From Ashinkailepas kermadecensis (Eukaryota; Arthropoda; Thecostraca; Neolepadidae): 64,000 nucleotides of DNA. The notes under the pieces are model-generated. The model was not told the origin of the DNA. It worked only from the letters and a program-made list of their open reading frames with translations, and made no database searches. The first letter of the stretch is position 1, and the number at the start of each line of letters is the position of its first letter. The position numbers were made by a program, and so were the translations under genes. The stretch lies in the NCBI GenBank assembly GCA_034440615.1, contig JAOTOM010003940.1, positions 1-64,000 of the forward strand, read 5' to 3'. This document shows, piece after piece, positions 54,385-64,000 of the stretch.

Positions 54385-54602
54385 GTAACCTAAGTACCAC
54401 TAGCAAGGTACACAAGCCCGATACCCATCGACTTAAGTTCATGCCGATCGCTGATTTAAGGCCAGCTTAAAAAAGAAAATGGTTGATTATCCAGCCCCAG
54501 TCTGTTCCATGTTGCATTGCATGTACTTGCCCCGCCCCAGTCAGCCGTCCTTCAGATGTGGCTCCCTTCCATCCCTCCACATATCCCTTCAATCCTTTTC
54601 AG

Positions 54603-54839
54603 CTGGGCCAACCTGGATCTGACGCAGCCCGTGAGGGAGATTCCACCTCGACTCCATGGGAGCGCGAGCAGAAGGAGGCCGCGGCGGAGAGCCTGACACA
54701 CTTCCTGATGGAGCGTTCGCCGCGAGACGACTACCGAGAGAGCGCCGAGCTCGCTCTTCTGCTACTCGGCGGGACGCCACCTCGAGGCGTCCACTGGCTA
54801 CGTCCCGGTGCTGTCCACAACGCCAGATGGATGGCGAAG
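54603..54839 (+). pseudogene. Transposase exon with PRDDYRESAELALLLLGG
   Basis: The acceptor is aatccttttcag|CTG; the donor is GCGAAG|gtgatt. The exon is 79 codons, phase 0 both ends. Encodes EREQKEAAAESLTHFLMERS, PRDDYRESAELALLLLGGTP and HWLRPGAVHNARWMAK. The RPGA.H.ARWM block is a strongly conserved part of this protein family. Confidence 0.85.
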
Positions 54840-55059
54840 GTGATTTAGATTCGACATCTCTAAACGCGAAATCAGCAGTCATTCTCTCCTCATTATCCAT
54901 GCCGCTTCCACGTACATACCTGAAGCGTTTATTGCTTCAAGTCCCCAACGCTTGTGAATAGCCATTGTAGCCGACGTGTCCTAAACCAAACTTATACCTG
55001 CTCCCGAAATTCGTGAATCCGTGAATCCTTGCCTTGAAACATCCCTCACTGTCCCACAG

Positions 55060-55767
55060 ATCTTGTACTTCGCCAAGATGTATCTGCTGCAGGATCAGCT
55101 GACGCACGACCCCGAACTCAGCACTGCCCTCGAGAGAATGGCCAAATTCCTGGCCCTGGTGTACGTCGCGGCGTGGCTCAGCGCCCCGCAGACCGCAGAC
55201 GCGCCCTACAACGACGCTGCTCTCTTCAACCAGCTGCAGGCGTACAAGCAGGTCGACGATCAGGTGGCGAGCGCGGCCATGAAGGTGATGAAGCGGCACA
55301 CCTGGTACATGGCGCCCGAGACGGTCGTGTTCGCCCTCTGCAGCGGCCGGGTGAGCGACGAAGTGAAGAGCTCGATGGCCAACAAGCTGTTGGCTACTCC
55401 TCGGCCAGAGCAGCACGCGGTGGGCGGCAACGTGCCAGTTGTCCTCAGTGACGACCAGAGTGTGGAGCTGGTGGACCTCGTGGACGAGGACTCGTGGCTA
55501 GCATTCAACGTTTTGGAACTGGAAGGAAAGTGGCTGAGTGATGACCCGGCAAACTGGTGCAACAGTGAGGAGTATCATGTGATGTGCGGCTTCGTGTCGT
55601 CTCTGAGAGTGACGAATGACACTGCAGAGCGGGGTGTGCAGCTGGTCCAACAGTTCGCTCATACACTCACCAGGAAGGAGGAGGATATGCAGTGGCTGCT
55701 GCAAGGTGTAGAGGCGCACAGGAAGAAGTTCTTGAACTTCAACAAGGCATCTCTGAACAAACAGTAG
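55060..55767 (+). pseudogene. Transposase terminal exon
   Basis: The acceptor is cactgtcccacag|ATC. 235 codons plus stop, with no internal break. Encodes MAKFLALVYVAAWLSAPQTA, MKVMKRHTWYMAPETVVFAL, VSDEVKSSMANKLLATP and VSSLRVTNDTAERGVQLVQQ, ending LNFNKASLNKQ. TAERG, with a Glu near the C-terminus, could hold the last catalytic acid, analogous to the late Glu of hAT transposases (inference). This exon is GC-rich compared with the flanking element DNA. Confidence 0.87.
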
Positions 55768-56023
55768 TCTCAGGGAGAGGGAGGAAGGAAGGGAAAGGAG
55801 AGAGAGGGTAAGTGAAGGGAAAGAAGGGGAGCTCACAGCTTTCACACCTTGCCATTTCTGATATAGTAATTTCACACATTATGTTACGTTGTTACTTGTG
55901 TATGTCAATAGACTGTATCAATTTTACCCGTTTGTTGTTTAAAAAAAAAAAGTATGTGATTGCATCAGTCCGGCAGTGTGAAAACCCGGTAAAACCTTGG
56001 AATTCATGTGACTCTAGCTTCTG

Positions 56024-56301
56024 ATCTATGCCACATACGAACCTGGAAGCCACTGAAATCGATTTATCTCATCGAGACGATTCATAAAAGGTGCAATTTT
56101 ATATACTTTGAATGGTTGGTTCGAGATATAGAAATTCTGAAAAATCGTTACAACATTCCCCTAAAAATCGTGTTTGGGGGGGTTTAAAACGGTTCTTTCG
56201 GGGAAAACAAACTATATCACGTTGATCAGCATGAACAGTTGCACCAGATGAGCCGGGGATACCTGCAAAAAATGCAAAAAGTTAAGAAGTGACGAACCCT
56301 A
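56024..56301 (-). repeat. Right terminal inverted repeat
   Basis: Reverse complement of 52,209-52,474 with scattered differences. The outer end is AAGTGACGAACCCTA. Confidence 0.92.
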
Positions 56302-56309
56302 CTGTGCAT
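56302..56309. repeat. Right 8-bp target-site duplication of hAT-like transposon
   Basis: CTGTGCAT, identical to 52,201-52,208. Confidence 0.93.
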
Positions 56310-59029
56310 GGAAGCAGGGTTCTAGCTTAGTATGTTCTTGGGAGGGCACCCCCCCCCATGTTGGCTGTGACCACCACCTCAAGAATTTTAACTCTTAATA
56401 TGGGACCATATATGGAGTGCCACCGTAATCCATTTGGGCCCGAGCATTGCCTGCATATATCGTGCCCTCCCACTAATTTTCAGAAACCTGTGTCTATGCA
56501 CGGAAGGGACTCGGATATTAATACTCTGCTACGGTGTTGGCGGGGCCGGACAAGTTTCACGCAGTCGGCGGTCATAAGTGGCGGATTGTCTTAATTTGAG
56601 GCGGCATCGTACCGCAGTGCGCCCTCCTCGGTTACATAATGCAACGCTTATGCCCACCCGGCCTGCCCAGCCGCGCTGGCGTTGAGCCAAGCAGATCTGT
56701 GTGTGTGTGTGGTGAGCTTTGCCAGCCTAGCAGTTCTGGCTGTGATTAGACATGCGCAGTGCGCATTCAGCAGGCGGCGCCGCGCGCGGCGACCAGACGC
56801 CCGACGGGCTGAAGGTGAGGAATGCCATTGGCGGATACCTTGGGGGACACAGACTCCTTGTGACTGAACTCAACAGCGCCTAAGCGCATGGGCGCAATCT
56901 CTGGGCGGGCACCCTACCCCATTTTTTTTTAAAAGTGACGATTTGTCCCCCTCAATTTCTTTCGTTTCCCCCAAGCCTCAGCGATTAAAATACTTGCGTA
57001 TGATCGCTGCAAAATCATGCTTAGATCATTTAGTATATAGTGAAAATATTTATGCAAGAGGGTCATCAAAAATACTAGAAACCAATCACTGGGATTCACA
57101 GATTATCTGTAATAAAACCCCGGAGTGTACCCGGAGTGGTAAATCGGCTAGCTTTAGAATGTCTAATTCCGGACCATTCTTGAATAACATGAACCTTGAC
57201 CGTCTCGTGTTTTCGCTTGTGTGGAGAATTGTGCCTTGTGAGGCGCCAAAATTGCATTATCGCAAAGCCTTATACGTCTTAGGTTGCTTTCCCCTGCGCA
57301 TATATCGATGTATATTATACAAACGTGACAGTGGGTCATTGGCGTCGCCACGAAGTTCTTCCAGGGGGAGGGACAATGTTGAAAGGCCTTCTCCCCAAAA
57401 GGGCCTCCAATGTGTTAGGGCCTCCTGTTGTTTTTTTAGGCTCTTACTGTGGTTCCAGAATGGGAAACGTGATTTCATATTGATGTTTTGTTTGTTCTTG
57501 GCATGGTGCATCATTTACGCAAAACGCAACAGCAAAGATCTCTTTTTTCGCTGAGAACTGAGCCATATCAGGGCATAAGTAAGTAATATATGGATAAATG
57601 AACAAACAATGGATAAATACCAAAAGTGCCAAAACAAACAATGTCTTAATACTTTCTCGACCAGAAGAATCTTCCCGCTGGCCTCTAGATTGCAGCGAGC
57701 TGGCAGGGCTGGTGCTAAGCATATCTTAAAGATATCTGTCATCGATCAACCCACTTCTATGTCCACCAAGTCTAGCTGAATATAGCTAGATTCATCACTG
57801 CTGTTAGTCATTCTCACCAGCTTGATGTCATAAGCAAGCATAAACGACCATTTCTCAGTACTAGGACGACAATTTCGCGAAGGTGGCAACGAGAAGTGAA
57901 TTGAATTGGTTTTATGATCGCCATCTTAGGGATTTATTGTAAAAAAAAACAAAAAAAAACATTTGGTGCTGGCTGCAAGGCAAATGGCACACAGGCTAAA
58001 ATAATAAATCCCCAGCGAATAAATTCACGGCAAGAACAAGCATTGAACATCAATGCATAAATGACAATACAACAATAAATCAATGGCAATGCATAAATAA
58101 TGCAAAACCTTCAAATTCCACGCAGTCACGCCCATGGTTTTCGCTGTGCTGTACCGTATTGTAAATGACGTCGTTGAGAAGGTATTGAAGCTGGGAAGCT
58201 CTAATCATGCAGGCTGTAATCACAGAAGACAAGTTTGTAGGAAGAAAATGCATTTAAAAACATCATTCCTCCCATTTTATATGGGCATCGGTGTTGTTTT
58301 GTATGCTCGTGAGGGGAATTTGCCCCTCAATGGTGCCATTGCCCCATGGGCGTATGATTCTGAAAATTATATGGGGACCAGTGGGGTACCTGTTTTTGCG
58401 TTAAGGGGAGGGGCAAACGTATTTGGAGGGGGTCCACCTACCCCATTAAAGATGATCTCAGATTTCGACCACTATTTTGTCAAAGGGGACCTTTTTAAAT
58501 AAAAATAATTGGTGACCAACTGAATTGCCCTGTGGAGGGGACTAATCTACCACTATCGTTTTTGATTCCTCGGATTTCAACCCTAACTCCCCCACCCTGT
58601 TTCAAGGTTTTCATTTGGTATCCCTTGATCTCCTCACACTGCTGAAAATAGACCTATACAAATCACTTTAAAATGTAGCATTTCCCAATTTCGGACATTC
58701 CAGTTCATAGCGCCCGGTCGTCACGACGCCAACGTTCGTGCACGTGCACACCCATCTTGCGCATTCGGTGCATTCGCCACTTTTCGTGCGATGCTACGGT
58801 TTCTGCTAGGCCTCCTACGTTTTGCTAATTGCTGCCACATTATAGACCTGCGCCATATTTGCCGTGGCGGAATGCTTCGTATGGGCGTTCGCTGCGAAAA
58901 TTCGATGAATGAAATTCGATCATTAGCTCCCTACTTCCCACATTTTATGGTGGTTAAGAAATGCGGATACCCGCTGAGCTTTGATGCACCTCATATCCTT
59001 GATTAAATATACTCCCAGAGTGGCTACCG
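56310..59029. other. Intergenic; CpG-rich patch, no gene recognised
   Basis: About 2.7 kb. A GC-rich patch at 56,745-56,815 has ATGCGCAGTGCGCATTC (similar to an NRF1-type palindrome) and GGCGGCGCCGCGCGCGGCGA. A poly(A)-rich stretch lies at 57,940-58,110. No ORF here has a recognisable family. Confidence 0.45.
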
Positions 59030-62000
59030 AACCGAGGCCCTGTCTCAGTGTTCTTTTTGGACCTCTTTCGTCTTTCTTCCTCTACGGATGTGTCTTAGGG
59101 CTCCAATCCATTTTTGTTAGGGGTCCAACACATTTTCGAACCCCTGCTCGTTTTAGGGTTTTGTTGCTTGTTTGTGCACCGAGGATTTGTTTCGGTGTCG
59201 GGGCGTTTTCAAAGATTCGATGTGTTTATTTAGTGCCCGTTCTTTTTGTTCGCTTTGGGACCATGTTGCTTTTTGCGGCCCCAGCCTCTTTTTCAGGCCC
59301 GTGTACGGCCGCATGGCCCCTGTGTACCTTGAGAACTTCCGGTGTATTTCCTTTAGAGAACCCGGCATGTTTATTTAGGGCTGCAACGCATGTTTTAAGG
59401 CCATGTCGCTTTTTTGCGGGACTTTGGAGGGCCAGTCGAATTTTCGACCCCGTTGTGCTCTTATAGTTCCGCTATGTTCATTTGGGGCTTCTGACGCACA
59501 TTTGTGGGGCCCCAGTACGATTTTGGTGCTTCGGTGCGATTTTTCTGGGTCTCAGTGCGACCTATCGCGCCCAGATGCGTGCTTCCGGGGACCCAACGCC
59601 AGTTTTCTGGGCTCAATGCGATTTTTGTGGATCTCTTCGGATTTGTGTTTTAAAGTCCGAATCCCGGCCTGATTTTTCGAGCCCCTGGCGCCATGTTTTT
59701 GTATCTCACCTTGATTTGTTCGAGCTCCGATATGTTTTTCGTGGCCGTACGCGATTTGTGAAGGCATTTGATGATATGTTCGGTGCTCCAGAGCCATTTT
59801 CCTGACCCGGGCATTTATTTTTTGGTAATCCCTCCATTTTTTGGAGGGGCTCGGCTTGATTTTTTCCGATACCGATGCGATTTTTGGGGTCACACTGTGT
59901 TTATGTGGGGCCCTAGACGCCAATTATTGGGAGCCCCGACGTGAATTTTTTATGTCCAGACCAAATTTTTGGAACTACCGATGGGAATTGTGGGTCCCGA
60001 GCGCGATATTTGGGGGGACCGGTTCGAGTTTGCCTGGCGCGTTGTGCTTAGCTGTGGCCCCAACGCGATCTTGACGGTTCCTGTTGCAGATTTTCGGGCC
60101 TCGGAGCGAGTTTTCTGGGGCCCGCCGTATTTATTTGGAGCCCCCAGCGCGAATTCTGGTGGACCGACGCGAGTTTTGGTGGCCACAGCGCCACTTTTGG
60201 GGGCCAAGGCACGATGCTTTTTTCTGTACCATGACACGTTTTTTCCCCGGTGTCCAACGGGTTTTTGGGGGACTTTGACCCGATTTTTGAGGTCGCAGAG
60301 TCACATTCCGGTTGATAATTGATTTTTGGGGAAGCTGCAACTGTTGGGTGTCCGACGCGATCTTTTGGGCCCCCCAGTGTGATTTTGAAGGGCTGCGACG
60401 CGACTTTTTGTCCAATGTAATCTGTTGTATCCCGACGTCATTTGCTTGGATCCCTAGCGCTAGTTTTAGCGAACTCGACACTTTTCGGGGGTTCAATGCG
60501 TTTTGGAGGCTTTTGCTGCCATTGTTGGGGTCCCAGAGTGATTATTCATGTCCGGATTGTTTTTTTGTCCGGATTTCGTTGCCCCGGATTGTTTTTCGTT
60601 GCTTAATTTGTGTCCTAATGAGACTGTTGGGGAACGGTACGACCTGTCGTGCCCCTAACGTGATTTTCATGGTCCGGGCGTGAATTTTTGGTACCCCAGG
60701 CTCAGCGTGATTTTCAGAGGTCCCGGCCGGATCTTTTTGGGCCCATACTGTGATTTTCAAGCACCCCAGCACGATTCCTACCAATTTATTAGAGGCTTCT
60801 TCTTGCAAATTATAGGCCTCCTCTCGCGTCTTAGGGGTCTCGTCTCATTTCCTGGAGCCTCTTGACCGGTTTTTGATGTCTCCTCGTGTGTCCTACCCTC
60901 TTCCATATTCAATGACCCTCCTCTCCCGTCTTGGAGGGCCTCCTCCTACATCCTGGGGCGTCTTTAGCATGGCATGGGGCTTCCTCTCATGCTCCAGGGG
61001 CATTAGCTGCCAAATTAGGGACCTCCTGCCACGCCTCGTGGGCCTCCTTTGTCCTGGCAAAGCCTTACCCGTCTTGAGGGATCTTCAATTTTGGAAACCT
61101 CACCTTCTTCGATATCTGCTACCAACTTCCATCTTAATGGCCTCCTCTCATTTCCTGGGACCTCCTTCCGGTCTTCAGGGCCTCATTCGGCCCGGAATGA
61201 GGCCGGGCCGAAATTCCTGCTCTGTGTTTTGATTCGATCTTTGCCAATTTTAAGGGTGGCCTCTTGTCCCCTGGTGGACTCCTCTTCTCTCCCAGGTTCC
61301 TCATCTTCAAAATTGCAAGCACCCTTTCCTATCTCAGTTGCCTTGTCATCTCCTGGAGACCTTCTTACCCGTCTTGGAGCCTTCCTTCTCGTCTGGGAGC
61401 CATCCCTCTTATCTATTGGTCTTTCTCTCCTGTTTTAGGGGCCTCTTTGTTCATCATGGGTTCTCATTTCCAATCTTGTGTCGTCCTATTCCGAATTTCC
61501 GAACCCATTTTTGGGCCTACTTTTGCTTCTCTGAAACCCCATCACATATCCACTGGCTTTCTCTTCCGTCTTAGGGCCTCCTCTCATTTTCTGGGACCTC
61601 CCTTCCCGTATTGGGGCCTCCTTTGCAATCCTGGAGGCCTCCTTTGCAATCCTGGGGCCTCCTTTGCAATCCTGGGGGTCTCCTTTGCAATCCTGGGGGC
61701 CTCATTTGCAATCCTGGGGACTCTGTGCCAATTGTTGACACTCTCTTGATTTCTGGGGCCTCCTATCCTCTCATAGGTGACTCCTTTTTTCGAATTAGGG
61801 GCCTCCTCTCACGTCTTGGAGGCCTCATCGCCTGTGTTTGGAGCCTCATTATCTTCTTAGCAGAGCGCTTTTGCGTCATAGTCCCAAATCTTCTATCCTA
61901 GGGTCCTCCTCTTCCAAAATATGGGCCTCATCTGGCTGGTCTCAGTGGCCTTCTCCCATTCCTGCGGAGACCTTCTAACCCATCTTGGTGCTCCCTCTTG

Positions 62001-62340
62001 CGTCCGGAGAAATATCTCCTATCATTCCTTATTTTCTATTGTAGGAGCCTCCTCTTCCATCTTGGGGGCGTCGTTTTCCAAATTAAGAATATCCTGCCAC
62101 CCATCGGAAGCCTTCTTGTCTAACCTGGGTGGCTTCTTGCCCGTCTCGGTGGCATCCTTTTCGTCTTTGGGGCCTCCTCCCAATCTCTGTCCTACGTATC
62201 TTATAGGGACCTGATTAGATTTCCCGGGGGCCTCGTTGCCAGTCTTGGAGCCTCCTTGAGAGCATGATCTTCTGTCTCGTCGGCCTCCTTGCTCACCTTT
62301 TTCCTATACATTTCCGGATAGGGGCCTCCTCAAATTTCAA
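59030..62340. repeat. Strongly diverged short-period tandem repeat domain (3.3 kb)
   Basis: The block from 59,030 to 60,760 is built of diverged monomers of roughly 30-34 bp, patterned as GGGGCCC..ACGCGATTTTTGG. From about 60,760 to 62,340 the pattern is GGGGCCTCCTCTC..TTCCTG. Its clearest part, 61,608-61,730, has five near-identical 24-25 bp copies of GGCCTCCTTTGCAATCCTGG. ORFs of up to 161 codons in all frames are by-products. The copy number and ancestral relation of the two halves are inferred by eye. Confidence 0.75.
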
Positions 62341-62361
62341 GGGGGGCTCAGTCTCACGGCA

Positions 62362-62380
62362 GGGTGGGGGGGGGGGGACT
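62362..62380. repeat. Poly(G) run
   Basis: AGGGTGGGGGGGGGGGGGA-type run of G, just before CCCCCTCTGCCCCCCC. A likely trouble spot for assembly and sequencing. Confidence 0.85.
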
Positions 62381-62880
62381 GCCCCCTCTGCCCCCCCGGT
62401 GGCGACGCCCCTGCTGTGGGTGTCCTTGGGTATGGTGGCCATGGAGAGATGTCCATGATATTAGCCAGGGGACCAACCAGGTTCGCAACAGCTGATTGCG
62501 GTCGTAGCCGAGTCCGCCGTCGGGAAAACCCATTGACATAACACGGGCCAGAAAATGTCCTTTTGTAGATGATCCAATACATCAATACTAATGATGAAGT
62601 TCAAGATTGACTGCGGTATCTTCTGGTTATTTATTTAATTTTCTAATCTCCCACTTTTTCTCAGGAGAACTTTAAACTCATTTGTCATAAAAATATAAAT
62701 GTCGTTTTGATATGAGAATCTGGCGCATATGCGTTCAGCGTTGGCATTACTACTGTTCTTACGGCGTTTACAGTCTTGTAGACCGTTTGTAACTTTTGTA
62801 CGTGTACCAAGAAGCGTAATAATTTCCCATGCTTCTTATTTTCATGTAGATTATTTATTCGTTATTTATTGATCGCATAG

Positions 62881-62993
62881 ATGCCTCATTGTTTTGTACC
62901 ACAGTGCAATCATCAGCACAAGACCAGTAAATGTAGTTATTTCACGTTCCCCAGGGGTGCAAAGACGAAAGGAAATTGGCTGATGGTTGTCAA
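62881..62993 (+). CDS. Probable THAP-domain protein, first coding exon
   Basis: An ATG at 62,881 starts MPHCFVPQCNHQHKTSKCSY, then FTFPRGAKTKGNWLMVV, with donor GTCAA|gtaagt at 62,993/62,994. The layout fits the start of a THAP zinc finger: M-P-x-C-x4-C at residues 4 and 9, an F-x-F-P block at 21-24 and a Trp at 33. The remaining C-x2-H pair should be in the next exon, which I could not identify. THAP proteins bind DNA, and many derive from or belong to P-type transposons. Too short to be certain; could also be an orphan exon. Confidence 0.6.
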
Positions 62994-64000
62994 GTAAGTG
63001 ACCTATTGCAGAAATACCAAGAGCAGTATAATTCCTGCCAGTTATTGTGCAAGTGGAACTGCAGCAATGCGGACAATTTCATGGCTTATACCATTGTGGC
63101 TATCAATGTTTTAGGGATGCTGGTAGATATATAGGAGTTGCTAGGCAAATTTGTGATCGAATATAGGTTGCTGATGCTTTCTGATGTGATTTGGTGGGAC
63201 ACGTTCATTTCTTTGGGAAATGGCTACTTCTCGAGATATTAGCAATTCAAGTTGGCATATGCATATCGCAATTAAGTATTCATTTCACAAAGAAAAGAAC
63301 ATCAAATTCATACTAATCCCATTCAAAAACACTGGAAGAATATTTCTTGGCAATGCAGATACATGTTATTCCCCTCTCCAAACAAAATATAGGATGTGTT
63401 TGGAAAAGTGGCGTAGGTGAGCTAATATGTCATGAATAATAATGCAAAATTACAACAAAAATAACCAAACGTAACCTAATGTTTGATCACCTAAGACATA
63501 CTGATATTGGATTGCCTAACACCTATGGATGCTGGATGGTTTAAAACCAATAATTGTTTGATTGCTAAAACCCACGCATTTTTTTTCATCAAAAATCTTT
63601 GCATATTAGATCATGTAAATTGTACTGATGTCAGATAGACTAAACCTTTGTATCTAAAACATCGATAGTGATTAAAGTTCTGCTAGTCATATTCATCACA
63701 ACTCACCATGACACAGTAATCACAAAATAAGCATCACATGCTGGTGTTATTATTGTATCAATTTGTGTAGACAAAGCACTAGAACATGGCTTAGAACCAG
63801 AGAACTTACATGAAACTTCAATCAGCAATTGGAGCCTGTTTGAATGAGACAGTAAATGGCATGACCCAATAGTGCTGCACAATGTACAGAAGAATATTCA
63901 ATGTTTATTTAATTTACATATTTCTATATATGTATTAGCATAAATATTGTAAATTTACCAGCAAATATTTTAGTTATACCATTCAATACATAAAATGTTA
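62994..64000 (+). other. AT-rich sequence, presumed intron of THAP gene or intergenic
   Basis: About 1 kb with strong A/T bias. A diverged short repeat around TTGGATTGCCTAACACC / TTGATTGCTAAAACCC occurs near 63,470-63,660. No second THAP exon (C-x2-H-F) is apparent before the window ends. Confidence 0.45.

Larger units (their letters stand above)
52209..56301 (+). mobile_element. Complete hAT-like DNA transposon with long terminal inverted repeats
   Basis: A 4093-bp element. The ends are TAGGGTTCGTCACTT and its reverse complement. Inverted repeats continue inward for about 265 bp (52,209-52,474 and 56,024-56,301) with roughly 85-90% identity by eye. A perfect 8-bp direct repeat, CTGTGCAT, flanks it. 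Inside is one spliced gene on the + strand (52,708-55,767) for a transposase-like protein. The 8-bp duplication, TAGGG termini and a CxxH motif in the protein fit the hAT superfamily, although such long inverted repeats are atypical. About three frameshifts suggest this copy is defective, unless they are assembly errors. Confidence 0.9.

Noticed and set aside
56943..57554. 203-codon plus-strand ORF
   Set aside because: No recognisable motif, no splice context and unusual composition; not enough to call a gene.
58981..62214. Many ORFs of 60-160 codons rich in Phe/Ser/Leu
   Set aside because: They are by-products of the diverged GGGGCCTCC-type repeats; they overlap in all frames and no domain is seen.

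Overview
This is an animal nuclear genome window, not a bacterial one. Coding sequence is split by GT-AG introns, there are at least five non-LTR retrotransposon (LINE) copies, tRNA-derived SINEs, one cut-and-paste DNA transposon, and many tandem arrays. The mobile elements (CR1-like and RNase H-bearing LINEs, a hAT-like transposon) are common in arthropods such as crustaceans and chelicerates, so I lean to an arthropod. That is an inference; the sequence shows no diagnostic marker.

Region 1 (about 1-25,200): the 3' two thirds of an SLC4A11-like membrane transporter gene on the + strand. Eleven exons between 1572 and 25171 join in compatible phases into 533 codons plus stop, with no frameshift. 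They cover the whole transmembrane domain; the cytoplasmic N-terminal part must lie before the window. The introns hold an unusual collection of minisatellites with different units (about 24, 34, 38, 50, 53, 62, 64, 72 and 85 bp), SINE copies and a CR1-like LINE fragment. Exon sequence is intact.

Region 2 (about 25,200-28,760): mostly non-coding. It includes a possible solo LTR and, at 28448, a short ORF with a signal peptide preceded by a TATA-like element and long leader. This could be the first exon of a secreted protein.

Region 3 (about 28,760-51,000): a retrotransposon graveyard. In order: a minus-strand CR1-like LINE; a plus-strand LINE that has lost its RT active site; a plus-strand RNase H LINE (family A) carrying a nested minus-strand LINE with an 8-bp target duplication; a foldback repeat; and a long plus-strand RNase H LINE (family B) whose ORF1 is split by a minus-strand family A copy. 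All copies look dead.

Region 4 (52,201-56,309): a complete 4.1-kb DNA transposon with about 265-bp terminal inverted repeats and a perfect 8-bp target duplication. It encodes a multi-exon transposase-like protein with HWDGK, DTTSSNTG and CRHH motifs. The 8-bp duplication, the TAGGG termini and the CxxH motif point to a hAT-like superfamily. The copy carries about three frameshifts. This is the most notable system in the window.

Region 5 (56,310-64,000): no confident gene until a probable THAP zinc-finger first exon at 62,881. Between about 59,030 and 62,340 lies 3.3 kb of strongly diverged short-period repeat. No rRNA, functional tRNA, CRISPR array or bacterial operon was seen.
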